In this document: positions 1-6,181 of the stretch, piece by piece | Layout: each line of letters starts with the position of its first letter | How positions within the stretch are numbered: position 1 is the first letter of the stretch | Origin: Porticoccaceae bacterium | Lineage (GTDB): Bacteria; Pseudomonadota; Gammaproteobacteria; Pseudomonadales; Porticoccaceae | Direction of reading: 5' to 3' | Assembly (NCBI GenBank): GCA_003448675.1 | Contig: DLXZ01000044.1 | Coordinates: forward strand, 12,013-18,193 | DNA: 6,181 nucleotides | Made by a program: the position numbers and the translations under genes | The notes under the pieces: generated by a model | Databases searched by the model: none | What the model was told of the DNA's origin: nothing | Seen by the model: only the letters and a program-made list of their open reading frames with translations

Positions 1-1365
1 CCGGTGCTGGCTGAGTATCGCGAAAAGGGCGGCGCCGCAGCGGTTCGGGAACTCAGTGACCGGGTAGCCGGGGTACTGGGTTCGGTGTTGATAGCACTGA
101 CCGTGCTGGCGGTAGTCGGCGCGCCGGTGCTTACCGCCGTGTTTGCACCGGGTTTCTGGAATGATCCGGCCAAATTTCAGGCCACCAGCGACATGGTGCG
201 TATCACCTTTCCCTACCTGCTGTTTATTTCCCTCACCGGGGTGGCCGGCAGCATCCTGAACAGTTTTGACCGCTTTGCCGTGCCGGCTTTTACCCCGGTT
301 TGGCTCAATGTCTGCCTGATTGGCGCGGCTCTGGTGGCGACCCCCTGGTTTGGGGAGCCGGCCTACGCACTGGCCTGGGGTGTATTGGCGGCGGGTATCG
401 TGCAATTCCTGTTTCAGATTCCCTTTCTGGCCCGCATTCATCAATTGCCAAGGCCGCGATTGGAGTTGCGTCACCCGGGTGTCAGGCAGATTTTGACCTT
501 GATGGCGCCGGCCATGTTCGGTGTATCCGTCAGTCAGATTAACCTGCTGCTGGATACCGTGATTGCGTCTTTTCTGCCCACCGGCAGTGTTTCCTGGCTC
601 TACTATTCCGACCGTATGGCGGAACTGCCTCTGGGTGTATTCGGGGTGGCGGCTGCGACCGTGATCCTGCCGAGTCTGTCCCGCCAGCATGTGGCTAGTG
701 CGCCAGAGGAATTTAATCGGACTCTGAACTGGGCCATGCGTTTCGTCCTGTTGATAGCGGTGCCGGCATCCATTGCCCTGATGATCATTGCCGAACCGGT
801 GCTGACCGCGCTTTTTTACGATGGTCGTGACTTTGATAGCCACGATGTGTCCATGGCGGGCTGGAGCTTGCGCGCCTACGCCCTGGGTATTATTGCCTTT
901 ATGTTGATCAAGGTGCTGGCGCCTGGTTACTACGCTCGCCAGGATATGAAAACACCAGTGCGTATCGGTGTGATCGCCATGGGCATGAATATGCTTTTGA
1001 ATGTTGCCTTTGTATTGCCCTTACACTATCTCTTCAGCCTTGGGCATAGCGGCCTGGCGCTGGCGACTTCTATTTCGGCTTTGCTCAACGCGGCTCTGCT
1101 TTATCGGGGTTTGCGTCGAGAGGGGGTTTATACTCCCGACCGGCGGTGGGGCAAGCTGAGTCGGGCGCTGTTGCTGGGCAATGTGTTGATGGTGTCGGTT
1201 TTGTTTGCCTGCTTGCACTATTTGCCGATGTTGACGGAACTGGGCTTTCTGGTGCGCATAGTCGCTATTGTCTTTGTGTGTGGGGCAGGCGTCTGTTTCT
1301 ATGGCCTTGGGCTGCTGCTGGCGGGCATGCGGCCCGCGGATTTGCGTCTGGCTAGCACGCCCTAA
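1..1365 (+). CDS. murJ: Lipid II flippase MurJ (MviN family), 5'-truncated by window edge
   Basis: Inner-membrane flippase that moves the peptidoglycan precursor lipid II from the cytoplasmic to the periplasmic face (MOP superfamily). The reading frame is open from base 1. Its first residues (PVLAEYREKGG) align with PILAEYKSKQG near residue 67 of E. coli MurJ, so about 65 N-terminal residues, including TM1-2 and several lipid-II-binding arginines, lie upstream. The GTG at base 4 is therefore an internal Val codon, not the start. Visible family motifs are PAMFGVSVSQINLLLDT (about 508-558), YYSDRMAELPLGVFG (601-645, with the conserved cavity Asp-Arg) and the KVLAPGYYARQD segment followed by MKTPVRI (910-966). 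Around 12 hydrophobic segments fit TM3-TM14 of the 14-TM fold, including the last two that are peculiar to MurJ. The length (about 520 residues when completed) is normal, and there is no frameshift. It ends in TAA, 127 nt before ribF. Identification is firm from remembered family sequences. Confidence 0.97.
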   Translation, partial: PVLAEYREKGGAAAVRELSDRVAGVLGSVLIALTVLAVVGAPVLTAVFAPGFWNDPAKFQATSDMVRITFPYLLFISLTGVAGSILNSFDRFAVPAFTPVWLNVCLIGAALVATPWFGEPAYALAWGVLAAGIVQFLFQIPFLARIHQLPRPRLELRHPGVRQILTLMAPAMFGVSVSQINLLLDTVIASFLPTGSVSWLYYSDRMAELPLGVFGVAAATVILPSLSRQHVASAPEEFNRTLNWAMRFVLLIAVPASIALMIIAEPVLTALFYDGRDFDSHDVSMAGWSLRAYALGIIAFMLIKVLAPGYYARQDMKTPVRIGVIAMGMNMLLNVAFVLPLHYLFSLGHSGLALATSISALLNAALLYRGLRREGVYTPDRRWGKLSRALLLGNVLMVSVLFACLHYLPMLTELGFLVRIVAIVFVCGAGVCFYGLGLLLAGMRPADLRLASTP

Positions 1366-1415
1366 GTTTGTCCCTCAATTGGTTGGGTCGTGCTGTTTTC
1401 GGTACTGTGCTCAGT

Positions 1416-1421
1416 TATACT
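1416..1421 (+). promoter_or_regulatory. Candidate sigma70 -10 box upstream of ribF
   Basis: TATACT differs from the consensus TATAAT at one position and sits in the AT-rich middle of the 127-nt murJ-ribF gap, about 70 nt before the ribF start. No good -35 hexamer lies 16-18 nt upstream (the region reads TGCTGTTTTC at 1391-1400), and no extended TGn precedes the box. The call rests on one hexamer. If real, it would give ribF and downstream genes transcription independent of murJ, with a 5' leader of roughly 65 nt. I see no convincing terminator hairpin for murJ in this gap. Confidence 0.35.
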
Positions 1422-1479
1422 TTCGCGTTTGAAAATATTGTTTATATGCTCTTGATTCAGCGCTCTCCCACCGATGATC

Positions 1480-1484
1480 AAGGA
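1480..1484 (+). promoter_or_regulatory. Ribosome binding site that fixes the GTG start of ribF
   Basis: AAGGA lies 8 nt before the GTG at 1493, an ideal Shine-Dalgarno spacing. It supports the GTG start over other choices: the ATG at 1474 is in another frame, and the TTG at 1491 is followed directly by a stop. The resulting N-terminus (MKLHTDFFIRGVHNL) matches the E. coli RibF start (MKLIRGIHNL) apart from a few extra residues. Confidence 0.8.
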
Positions 1485-1492
1485 CACTGATT

Positions 1493-2440
1493 GTGAAACT
1501 ACACACTGATTTTTTTATTCGTGGGGTCCACAACCTGCGACCGGAGCACCGGGGTAGCGTTGTTACCATTGGTTCCTTTGACGGCCTGCACCTGGGGCAT
1601 CGGGCCATCATTGATCAGGTCAGGGAAAAATCTAGACGCTATGGTGTGCCTTCGGTGGTGATGATGTTCGAGCCTCAGCCCAAGGAGTTTTTTTCCGGCG
1701 AGCAGGCGCCGGCGCGACTGATGCGCATGCGGGAAAAGGCCAACGCCCTGGCTCGCCTCGGTATCGATCGGGTGTTTTGTGTGCGTTTTAATCGAGCCAT
1801 TAGACAACTATCAGCCCAGGACTTTGTCGATCAGCTACTGGTTCAGGGCCTGGGCGTGAAGTGCCTGGTGGTGGGTGATGATTTTCGTTTTGGTTGTGAT
1901 CGCAAGGGTGATTTTGCCATGTTGCGGGAGCAGGGCCGGGAGCACGGCTTTGAGGTGCAGGAAACCCACACCGTTAAAGTGGATGATCAGCGGGTTAGCA
2001 GTACCCGAATTCGTCAGGCGCTGGAGGTGGGCGACTTCGCTACCGCGGAAAGGCTTCTGGGCGAGCCATTTTGTATTACAGGTCGAGTGGTCTACGGCCA
2101 GCAGTTGGGTGGCCAATTGGGCATTCCCACGGCAAATGTGAATTTACATCGCTACCGGGCGCCACTGGCCGGGGTGTTTGCCACCGAGGTGCTGCTCGAT
2201 AACGAGCGGATACCGGGCGTGGCTAATGTGGGTGTGCGTCCAACCGTAGGTGATCTGATCAAGCCAGTGCTGGAAGTGCACATGCTGGATTGGAGTGGAC
2301 GCGTTTATGGCCGCCGTATAGCGGTTGAGTTTAAACATAAACTCCGTGAGGAGCAGAAATTCGCTAGTCTCGATGACCTGGTGGCGCGCATCCATCAGGA
2401 TATTGACCTGGCGCGGGCTTACTTTGCCCAGTCCCGATAA
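1493..2440 (+). CDS. ribF: Bifunctional riboflavin kinase / FAD synthetase
   Basis: Cytoplasmic enzyme that phosphorylates riboflavin to FMN and then adenylylates FMN to FAD. It has 315 aa against 313 in E. coli, so it is full length. The N-terminal FAD synthetase (nucleotidyltransferase) domain, about residues 15-185, shows the ATP-binding GSFDGLHLGH at 27-36, VVGDDFRFG at 126-134 and SSTRIRQAL at 169-177. The C-terminal riboflavin kinase domain, about 190-312, shows LGIPTAN at 209-215 (the PTAN metal/ATP motif), GVANVGVRPTV at 242-252 and LEVHMLD at 260-266, whose Glu261 corresponds to the catalytic base described for this family. Both active sites look intact. The start is GTG with a good ribosome binding site, and the stop is TAA. 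It lies 127 nt after murJ and 106 nt before ileS, the usual gammaproteobacterial neighbourhood. No FMN riboswitch is visible upstream, as expected for ribF in this class. Two T7 runs (1510-1516 and 1688-1694) do not break the frame. Confidence 0.97.
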   Translation: MKLHTDFFIRGVHNLRPEHRGSVVTIGSFDGLHLGHRAIIDQVREKSRRYGVPSVVMMFEPQPKEFFSGEQAPARLMRMREKANALARLGIDRVFCVRFNRAIRQLSAQDFVDQLLVQGLGVKCLVVGDDFRFGCDRKGDFAMLREQGREHGFEVQETHTVKVDDQRVSSTRIRQALEVGDFATAERLLGEPFCITGRVVYGQQLGGQLGIPTANVNLHRYRAPLAGVFATEVLLDNERIPGVANVGVRPTVGDLIKPVLEVHMLDWSGRVYGRRIAVEFKHKLREEQKFASLDDLVARIHQDIDLARAYFAQSR

Positions 2441-2490
2441 GCCCGATTCAGGCCAGATTTGCCGCACCTGATAAAGATGCGCCCGAGTAA

Positions 2491-2522
2491 CAAACTGTAT
2501 TTATTAAAACCGATTTTATAAC
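2491..2522 (+). promoter_or_regulatory. AT-rich, promoter-like segment upstream of ileS
   Basis: A 32-nt block in the 106-nt ribF-ileS gap is much richer in A and T than its surroundings. It contains TATAAC at 2517-2522, one mismatch from the -10 consensus. The bases 16-18 nt upstream (around CTGTAT at 2495-2500) match TTGACA poorly. If used, transcription would begin close to the ileS start, giving a very short leader of about 20 nt. The block could instead simply keep the ileS initiation region unstructured. It overlaps most of a 14-codon open frame (2477-2521), discussed under findings. The evidence is composition plus one hexamer. Confidence 0.3.
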
Positions 2523-2546
2523 TGACGCTGAAACCGAAGTCTGAGT

Positions 2547-5366
2547 ATGAGTGATTACAAAGCGACCCTGAACCTGCCGAAAACCGCGTTTCCGATGAAG
2601 GCCAATCTGGCCCAGCGGGAGCCGGGAATTTTGAAAAAGTGGCAAGAACAGGATCTCTATGGCGCCATTCGCGCTGCCCGCAAGGGTCGAGAGCAATTTA
2701 TCCTTCACGATGGCCCGCCCTATGCCAACGGCGAGATTCATATCGGCCACGCGGTTAACAAAGTGCTCAAGGATATTATCGTCAAAGCCCGCACCCTGGA
2801 TGGCTACGATGCTCCCTACGTGCCGGGCTGGGATTGTCACGGCTTGCCTATCGAACATCAGGTAGAGAAAAAACACGGCAAGGCTGGCGCTAAAATTGAT
2901 CACCGGGTTTTTCGCCAGAAGTGTCGTGATTACGCCCAGCGTCAGGTGGACGGGCAGCGCAAGGATTTTATTCGTCTTGGCGTCTTTGGTGAATGGGATC
3001 AACCCTACCTGACCCTGGATTCACTTTACGAGGCGGATATTATCCGTGCCCTGGGTAAGATCATCGCCAATGGCCATCTGGTGAAAGGCTACAAGCCGGT
3101 GTACTGGAGTGTGGTCGGCGCCTCGGCCCTGGCCGAGGCGGAGGTGGAGTACCACGACAAAACCTCTTTCTCCATCGACGTCAGTTTTCCGGTAGTGGAT
3201 GAGCAGGACTTTGCGCGGGCGGTTGGCGAGTTAGAGGGCGAGGGCGACATCGCGGTGGTGATCTGGACTACCACTCCCTGGACCTTGCCAGCCAACCAGG
3301 CGGTGTCATTGCATCCGCACGTTGATTATCAGGTGATCCAGTGTCAACTCGACGGTCGACCCAGGCGTTTTTTGCTTGCCGCCGATTTGGCGGAGTCCGC
3401 GCTGGGTCGCTGGGGTGTCGAGCATTACAGCGTGGTCGGTACCTGTAAGGGTGGGCAGCTTGAAAACCTGCTGTTACAGCATCCTTTTTATGAGCGCAGG
3501 GTGCCGATCATTATCGGTGAGCATGTCACCACCGAGAGCGGCACCGGGGCGGTGCATACCGCGCCCGATCACGGCGTTGAGGATTTCGAGGTGTCGGCCA
3601 AATATGGCATCGAGACTTTGAATTACCTGGATGACCATGGGGTTTACCGGGAGGGGGTGGAATTGTTCGCCGGTGAGCATGTGTACAAGGTGGACGAAAA
3701 AATCGTCGAGTTGCTCCGCGATAAAGGCCGGTTGCTGGCCGACAGTAAAATCACCCATAGCTACCCCCATTGCTGGCGCACCAAAACGCCGCTGATTTAT
3801 CGCACCACGCCCCAGTGGTTTATCAGCATGACCGCCAAAGGTCTGCTTGATCAGGTGCGTGAAGCAGTGGGACAGGTGCAGTGGGTACCGGACTGGGGTC
3901 AGGCGCGCATGCGGGCCATGCTCGACAACAGCCCGGACTGGTGTATTTCCCGCCAGCGTACCTGGGGCGTACCTATCGCGTTGTTTCTTGACCGCAATAC
4001 CGGTGAGCTGCATCCGGAAACCGCTCGATTGATCGAAGCGGTGGCCGAGCGGGTTGAACGGGATGGCATGGACGCCTGGTACGACCTGGACGCCAGGGAA
4101 TTGCTGGGCGACGAGGCCGAGCGCTATAGCAAGGTTACCGATACCCTGGATGTCTGGTTCGATTCCGGGGTGAGTCACGAGGCGGTGCTACGGCGCCGGG
4201 ATTACCTGCGTTATCCTGCGGATCTTTACCTGGAGGGTTCGGATCAGCATCGGGGCTGGTTCCAGTCTTCCATCAAGGCGGCCATCGCCATGAATGGCAG
4301 CGCGCCTTACAAAGCGGTGCTGACCCATGGCTTTACCGTCGATGCCGATGGCCGCAAGATGTCTAAATCCCTCGGTAATGTCGTGGCGCCCCAGAAGGTG
4401 ATTAACGAGCTGGGCGCTGATGTGCTGCGTCTGTGGGTGGCCTCCACCGACTTCAGCGGTGAGTTGACGGTCTCTGACGAAATCCTGCGCCGCACCGCCG
4501 ACTCCTACCGCCGTATCCGCAATACCCTGCGTTTTTTGCTCGCCAACCTGGAGGGTTTTGACCCCGTCAAGCATTTGGTCGCCAATGAAGACATGCTGTC
4601 CCTGGACCGCTGGATACTGGGGCGCACTGCCGATTTACAGGCGGACATTACCGCTTCCTACCAAGCGTACAACTTCCATCATATCTACCAGCAGTTACAT
4701 AACTTCTGCGCTGGTGATCTCGGCGGGTTTTATCTCGACATCATTAAGGATCGTCAGTACACCTGTCAGGCTGACAGCCTGGCCCGGCGCTCGGCCCAGA
4801 CGGCGCTCTATCATATCGCCCATGCCATGGTGCGCTGGATTGCGCCGATCCTGAGTTTCACCGCCGAAGAGGTTTGGGCAGCGTTGCCGGGAGATGCGCT
4901 GGATTCGGTGCATCTGGCCGAATGGTATGAGTTGCCCGACGCCAGTGGTGATCAAGAGATCAGTGGTGAGGACTGGCAGCGGATTTTCGCGGTCAAGGAA
5001 GCAGTCAACAAGGCTCTGGAAGATGCGCGAAAGGCTGGTCTGGTCAAGGGCGCGCTGGATGCCGACATTATCCTGCATGCTTCGCCCGAGCTTGCCGGGG
5101 TCTTGAATAAAATCGGTGACGAGCTGCGTTTTGTCACCATTACCTCAAGCGCCCGGGTGGTAAGCGCCGAAGATATTGCCGGAGCTCCCGGCGTGGCCAC
5201 GACCCTGTCCGGTCTGACTATTGAGCTCGCCGTGTCCGAGGCGACAAAATGCGTACGCTGCTGGCATCGGCGCGCCGATGTCGGTGACAACATCGAGCAT
5301 CCGGCGCTGTGCGCCCGCTGTGTTGTCAATGTGGCTGGTGACGGGGAGCAAAGACGGTTTGCCTGA
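2547..5366 (+). CDS. ileS: Isoleucyl-tRNA synthetase (class I, bacterial type with C-terminal zinc finger)
   Basis: Charges tRNA-Ile with isoleucine in the cytoplasm and hydrolyses mischarged Val-tRNA-Ile. It has 939 aa against 938 in E. coli. The catalytic Rossmann fold carries [13 protein letters not shown] (HIGH at 65-68), the insertion-flanking [11 protein letters not shown] (from 466), DVWFDSG (535-541), [10 protein letters not shown] (Glu563 equals E. coli Glu561, which contacts the adenylate) and KMSKS at 604-608. The CP1 editing domain, roughly 200-400, has the Thr-rich [11 protein letters not shown] at 240-250 and [12 protein letters not shown] at 332-343, with the editing His337 and Asp346 in place. 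An anticodon-binding helical domain follows at about 645-800. The tail has Cys902, Cys905, Cys922 and Cys925 as a zinc finger, matching E. coli one residue offset. One oddity: WSVVGAS at 187-193 replaces the WCxDC pattern seen in E. coli and Pseudomonas. The ATG start has only a weak Shine-Dalgarno (GAAG, 2536-2539), but the N-terminus ([19 protein letters not shown]) matches homologues exactly. Confidence 0.99.
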   Translation: MSDYKATLNLPKTAFPMKANLAQREPGILKKWQEQDLYGAIRAARKGREQFILHDGPPYANGEIHIGHAVNKVLKDIIVKARTLDGYDAPYVPGWDCHGLPIEHQVEKKHGKAGAKIDHRVFRQKCRDYAQRQVDGQRKDFIRLGVFGEWDQPYLTLDSLYEADIIRALGKIIANGHLVKGYKPVYWSVVGASALAEAEVEYHDKTSFSIDVSFPVVDEQDFARAVGELEGEGDIAVVIWTTTPWTLPANQAVSLHPHVDYQVIQCQLDGRPRRFLLAADLAESALGRWGVEHYSVVGTCKGGQLENLLLQHPFYERRVPIIIGEHVTTESGTGAVHTAPDHGVEDFEVSAKYGIETLNYLDDHGVYREGVELFAGEHVYKVDEKIVELLRDKGRLLADSKITHSYPHCWRTKTPLIYRTTPQWFISMTAKGLLDQVREAVGQVQWVPDWGQARMRAMLDNSPDWCISRQRTWGVPIALFLDRNTGELHPETARLIEAVAERVERDGMDAWYDLDARELLGDEAERYSKVTDTLDVWFDSGVSHEAVLRRRDYLRYPADLYLEGSDQHRGWFQSSIKAAIAMNGSAPYKAVLTHGFTVDADGRKMSKSLGNVVAPQKVINELGADVLRLWVASTDFSGELTVSDEILRRTADSYRRIRNTLRFLLANLEGFDPVKHLVANEDMLSLDRWILGRTADLQADITASYQAYNFHHIYQQLHNFCAGDLGGFYLDIIKDRQYTCQADSLARRSAQTALYHIAHAMVRWIAPILSFTAEEVWAALPGDALDSVHLAEWYELPDASGDQEISGEDWQRIFAVKEAVNKALEDARKAGLVKGALDADIILHASPELAGVLNKIGDELRFVTITSSARVVSAEDIAGAPGVATTLSGLTIELAVSEATKCVRCWHRRADVGDNIEHPALCARCVVNVAGDGEQRRFA

Positions 5367-5401
5367 TCGTGGCTGCTCTGGCCCCTTTAGTGTGAGCCTG
5401 A

Positions 5402-5428
5402 TTCCGGTCGCCGGAAAAGCGCTTTCCG
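5402..5428 (+). promoter_or_regulatory. Two overlapping, mutually exclusive inverted repeats in the lspA leader
   Basis: TTCCGG (5402-5407) and CCGGAA (5411-5416) form a perfect 6-bp stem with a TCG loop. CGGAAA (5412-5417) can instead pair with TTTCCG (5423-5428) around the loop AGCGC. The shared middle strand means only one can form. The second includes the palindrome AAAGCGCTTT at 5416-5425. No U-tract follows either, so neither is an intrinsic terminator. The downstream hairpin ends 13 nt before the lspA ATG, where a ribosome binding site would be expected. The pairing is visible in the sequence; any regulatory role is inference. Confidence 0.4.
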
Positions 5429-5441
5429 CCCGCTGCCGCAA

Positions 5442-5957
5442 ATGAACACACCTTTAAGACAAGTGCTGGTCTGGGGCGCATTGGCGGTGCTGCTGCTGGT
5501 GGCGGATCAGTACACTAAACAACTGGCCAGCCAGACCCTGCGTTATGGCGAGCAGGTCTATGTGACGCCTTTTCTGAACTGGACCTTGCTCCATAACACC
5601 GGGGCGGCCTTTAGTTTTCTTGCCGATGCCGGCGGTTGGCAAAACACGCTGTTTAGCGTGATCGCGATTCTGGTCAGCCTGTTTATTGTCTACTGGTTAG
5701 CGACTACGCCGCGTTCCGCACCCTGGCAGGCCCTGGCCCTGACCCTGGTGCTCAGCGGTGCGCTGGGAAATTTATATGATCGTCTGACCCTCGGTTATGT
5801 GGTGGATTTTGTTCAGTTCCATTACCGACAGTATTACTGGCCGGCCTTTAATATTGCTGACTCCGCCATCACGGTTGGTGCGGGCCTGCTGATTATCCAG
5901 TCGCTGTTTGGAAAGGAGATTTCCGTGGATACCAATCCCGCGGATGGCGAATCATAA
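5442..5957 (+). CDS. lspA: Lipoprotein signal peptidase (signal peptidase II)
   Basis: Inner-membrane aspartyl protease that removes the signal peptide from diacylglyceryl-prolipoproteins, after Lgt and before Lnt; this enzyme class is the target of globomycin. It has 171 aa against 164 in E. coli. Four hydrophobic segments are visible, at about 8-21, 67-87, 95-111 and 136-156. Conserved blocks are VADQYTK (20-26), HNTGAAFSFLAD (51-62), SGALGNLYDR (105-114), VVDFVQF with catalytic Asp122, and FNIADSAI (136-143) with catalytic Asp140. The usual GGALGN block reads SGALGN here, a mild variation. The C-terminal tail after residue 157 is short, polar and acidic. The ATG at 5442 is the first possible ATG, GTG or TTG start after an in-frame TAG at 5388, and it places Asp22 where E. 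coli has Asp23. The sequence before it (GCCCGCTGCCGCAA) has no recognisable Shine-Dalgarno. It lies 75 nt after ileS, whereas in E. coli the two genes abut. Confidence 0.98.
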   Translation: MNTPLRQVLVWGALAVLLLVADQYTKQLASQTLRYGEQVYVTPFLNWTLLHNTGAAFSFLADAGGWQNTLFSVIAILVSLFIVYWLATTPRSAPWQALALTLVLSGALGNLYDRLTLGYVVDFVQFHYRQYYWPAFNIADSAITVGAGLLIIQSLFGKEISVDTNPADGES

Positions 5958-5993
5958 GCATGAATTTGAATGCCAGCAGGCTGGGAGGTTCCC

Positions 5994-6024
5994 GATAACC
6001 TTAGCGAATCAGATAACGATAGCG
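5994..6024 (+). repeat. Imperfect 13-nt direct repeat in the lspA-fkpB gap
   Basis: GATAACCTTAGCG at 5994-6006 recurs as GATAACGATAGCG at 6012-6024, matching at 11 of 13 positions. The copies start 18 nt apart, and the second ends 14 nt before the fkpB ATG. The gap (5958-6038, 81 nt) otherwise holds a small inverted repeat, CCAG/CTGG at 5973-5984, and the isolated purine run GGGAGG at 5983-5988, which is too far from the fkpB ATG to serve as its ribosome binding site. The repeat could be paired half-sites for a regulator or a chance or local duplication; nothing here decides it. Confidence 0.45.
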
Positions 6025-6038
6025 CCGGTAAAAACACC

Positions 6039-6181
6039 ATGACCACTCAAGCAGAAACTATTAATTCAAGTAGCCGGGTGACGATGCATTTCTCCCTGGC
6101 CCTGGGCGATGGCACGCTGGTCGACTCCAATTTTGAGGGCCAGCCAGCCAGCTTCACCATGGGCGACGGCAGCCTGTTGCG
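6039..6181 (+). CDS. fkpB: FKBP-type peptidyl-prolyl cis-trans isomerase, FkpB/SlpA type, 3'-truncated by window edge
   Basis: Probable peptidyl-prolyl isomerase and chaperone of the SlpA/FkpB branch of FKBPs, which are small two-domain (FKBP plus insert-in-flap) proteins. Only 47 full codons are present before the window ends. The visible N-terminus includes VTMHFSLALGDGTLVDSNFE followed by GQPASFTMGDGSLL. This aligns with the first FKBP strands of E. coli FkpB (VLVHFTLKLDDGTTAES, then KPALFRLGDASL). Position directly after lspA is the standard place for this gene and supports the call. The ATG at 6039 is preferred because it gives an N-terminus of the usual length (13 residues before the VTMHF strand). 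The Shine-Dalgarno is weak (GGTAAAA at 6027-6033). An in-frame ATG at 5970 would add 23 residues. The active-site region and insert domain lie beyond the window, so activity cannot be judged. Confidence 0.9.
   Translation, partial: MTTQAETINSSSRVTMHFSLALGDGTLVDSNFEGQPASFTMGDGSLL

Noticed and set aside
4..6. GTG at base 4 as the start of a short MurJ
   Set aside because: It aligns with an internal position near residue 68 of E. coli MurJ; the gene simply begins before the window.
1366..1492. FMN (RFN) riboswitch upstream of ribF
   Set aside because: I looked for the conserved RFN core elements and GC-rich multi-stem pattern and found none; ribF in this class is usually not riboswitch-controlled.
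1510..1694. Two T7 homopolymer runs in ribF as possible phase-variation or slippage sites
   Set aside because: They encode Phe codons in an essential gene, the frame is intact, and similar T6 runs occur throughout the window.
2441..2546. T-box leader or intrinsic terminator upstream of ileS
   Set aside because: The only notable pairing, TCAGG/CCTGA (2448-2471), has a 14-nt loop and no U-tract, and no T-box sequence is visible; T-boxes are mainly a Gram-positive feature.
2868..2874. AAAAAAC heptamer in ileS as a programmed -1 frameshift site
   Set aside because: The codon phase is wrong for A-AAA-AAC slippage (frame is AAA AAA CAC), and ileS continues normally to full length.
2448..3002. 184-codon open frame on the minus strand over the start of ileS
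   Set aside because: It overlaps conserved ileS codons and the ileS leader, with no recognisable domain or ribosome binding site.
3474..4178. 234-codon open frame on the minus strand inside ileS
   Set aside because: It lies wholly within the firmly identified ileS and its translation resembles no family I know; long antisense frames are common opposite GC-rich coding DNA.
5221..5445. A +1-frame open frame running from the end of ileS and ending at ATGA over the lspA start
   Set aside because: The ileS frame itself ends properly after its zinc finger (…GEQRRFA), like E. coli IleS, so no frameshift or extension is needed; the ATGA overlap with lspA appears coincidental.
5960..5998. 12-codon open frame (MNLNASRLGGSR) between lspA and fkpB
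   Set aside because: It has no ribosome binding site or recognisable attenuation signal, and its length is within chance expectation.

Overview
The window is a stretch of bacterial core housekeeping genes, all on the + strand, in the order murJ (3' part) - ribF - ileS - lspA - fkpB (5' part). This order is well known from Gammaproteobacteria (E. coli has the ribF-ileS-lspA-fkpB block). The proteins resemble gammaproteobacterial homologues throughout: IleS ends in a CxxC...CxxC zinc finger, LspA contains HNTGAAFS, and MurJ contains SDRMAELP. By eye the DNA is moderately GC-rich (mid-50s percent). A gammaproteobacterium outside the enterics is the best guess; genus cannot be decided from the sequence.

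Layout: 1-1365 is the C-terminal ~454 codons of the lipid II flippase MurJ, whose start lies upstream of the window. 1366-1492 is a 127-nt gap with a candidate -10 box and a clear Shine-Dalgarno site. 1493-2440 is ribF (bifunctional riboflavin kinase/FAD synthetase). 2441-2546 is a 106-nt gap with an AT-rich, promoter-like core. 2547-5366 is ileS (isoleucyl-tRNA synthetase, complete, with editing domain and C-terminal zinc finger). 5367-5441 is a 75-nt gap with two competing inverted repeats. 5442-5957 is lspA (lipoprotein signal peptidase). 5958-6038 is an 81-nt gap with an imperfect direct repeat. 6039-6181 is the start of fkpB (SlpA-type FKBP peptidyl-prolyl isomerase), cut by the window end. 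No gene-free stretch exceeds 127 nt.

The genes do not form one pathway. MurJ and LspA are inner-membrane proteins of envelope biogenesis (peptidoglycan precursor export; lipoprotein maturation). RibF makes FMN and FAD, IleS charges tRNA-Ile, and FkpB is a cytoplasmic-type folding helper. Their linkage is conserved synteny, probably co-transcription. All four junctions here carry gaps of 75-127 nt rather than overlaps, which leaves room for internal promoters or leader structures.

I see no mobile element, CRISPR array, tRNA, rRNA, broken gene or sign of horizontal transfer, and no undescribed system. The items worth a second look are small: the structured, Shine-Dalgarno-poor leader of lspA; a 13-nt near-repeat and in-frame upstream start before fkpB; and the absence of the usual Cys pair in the WCxDC segment of IleS.
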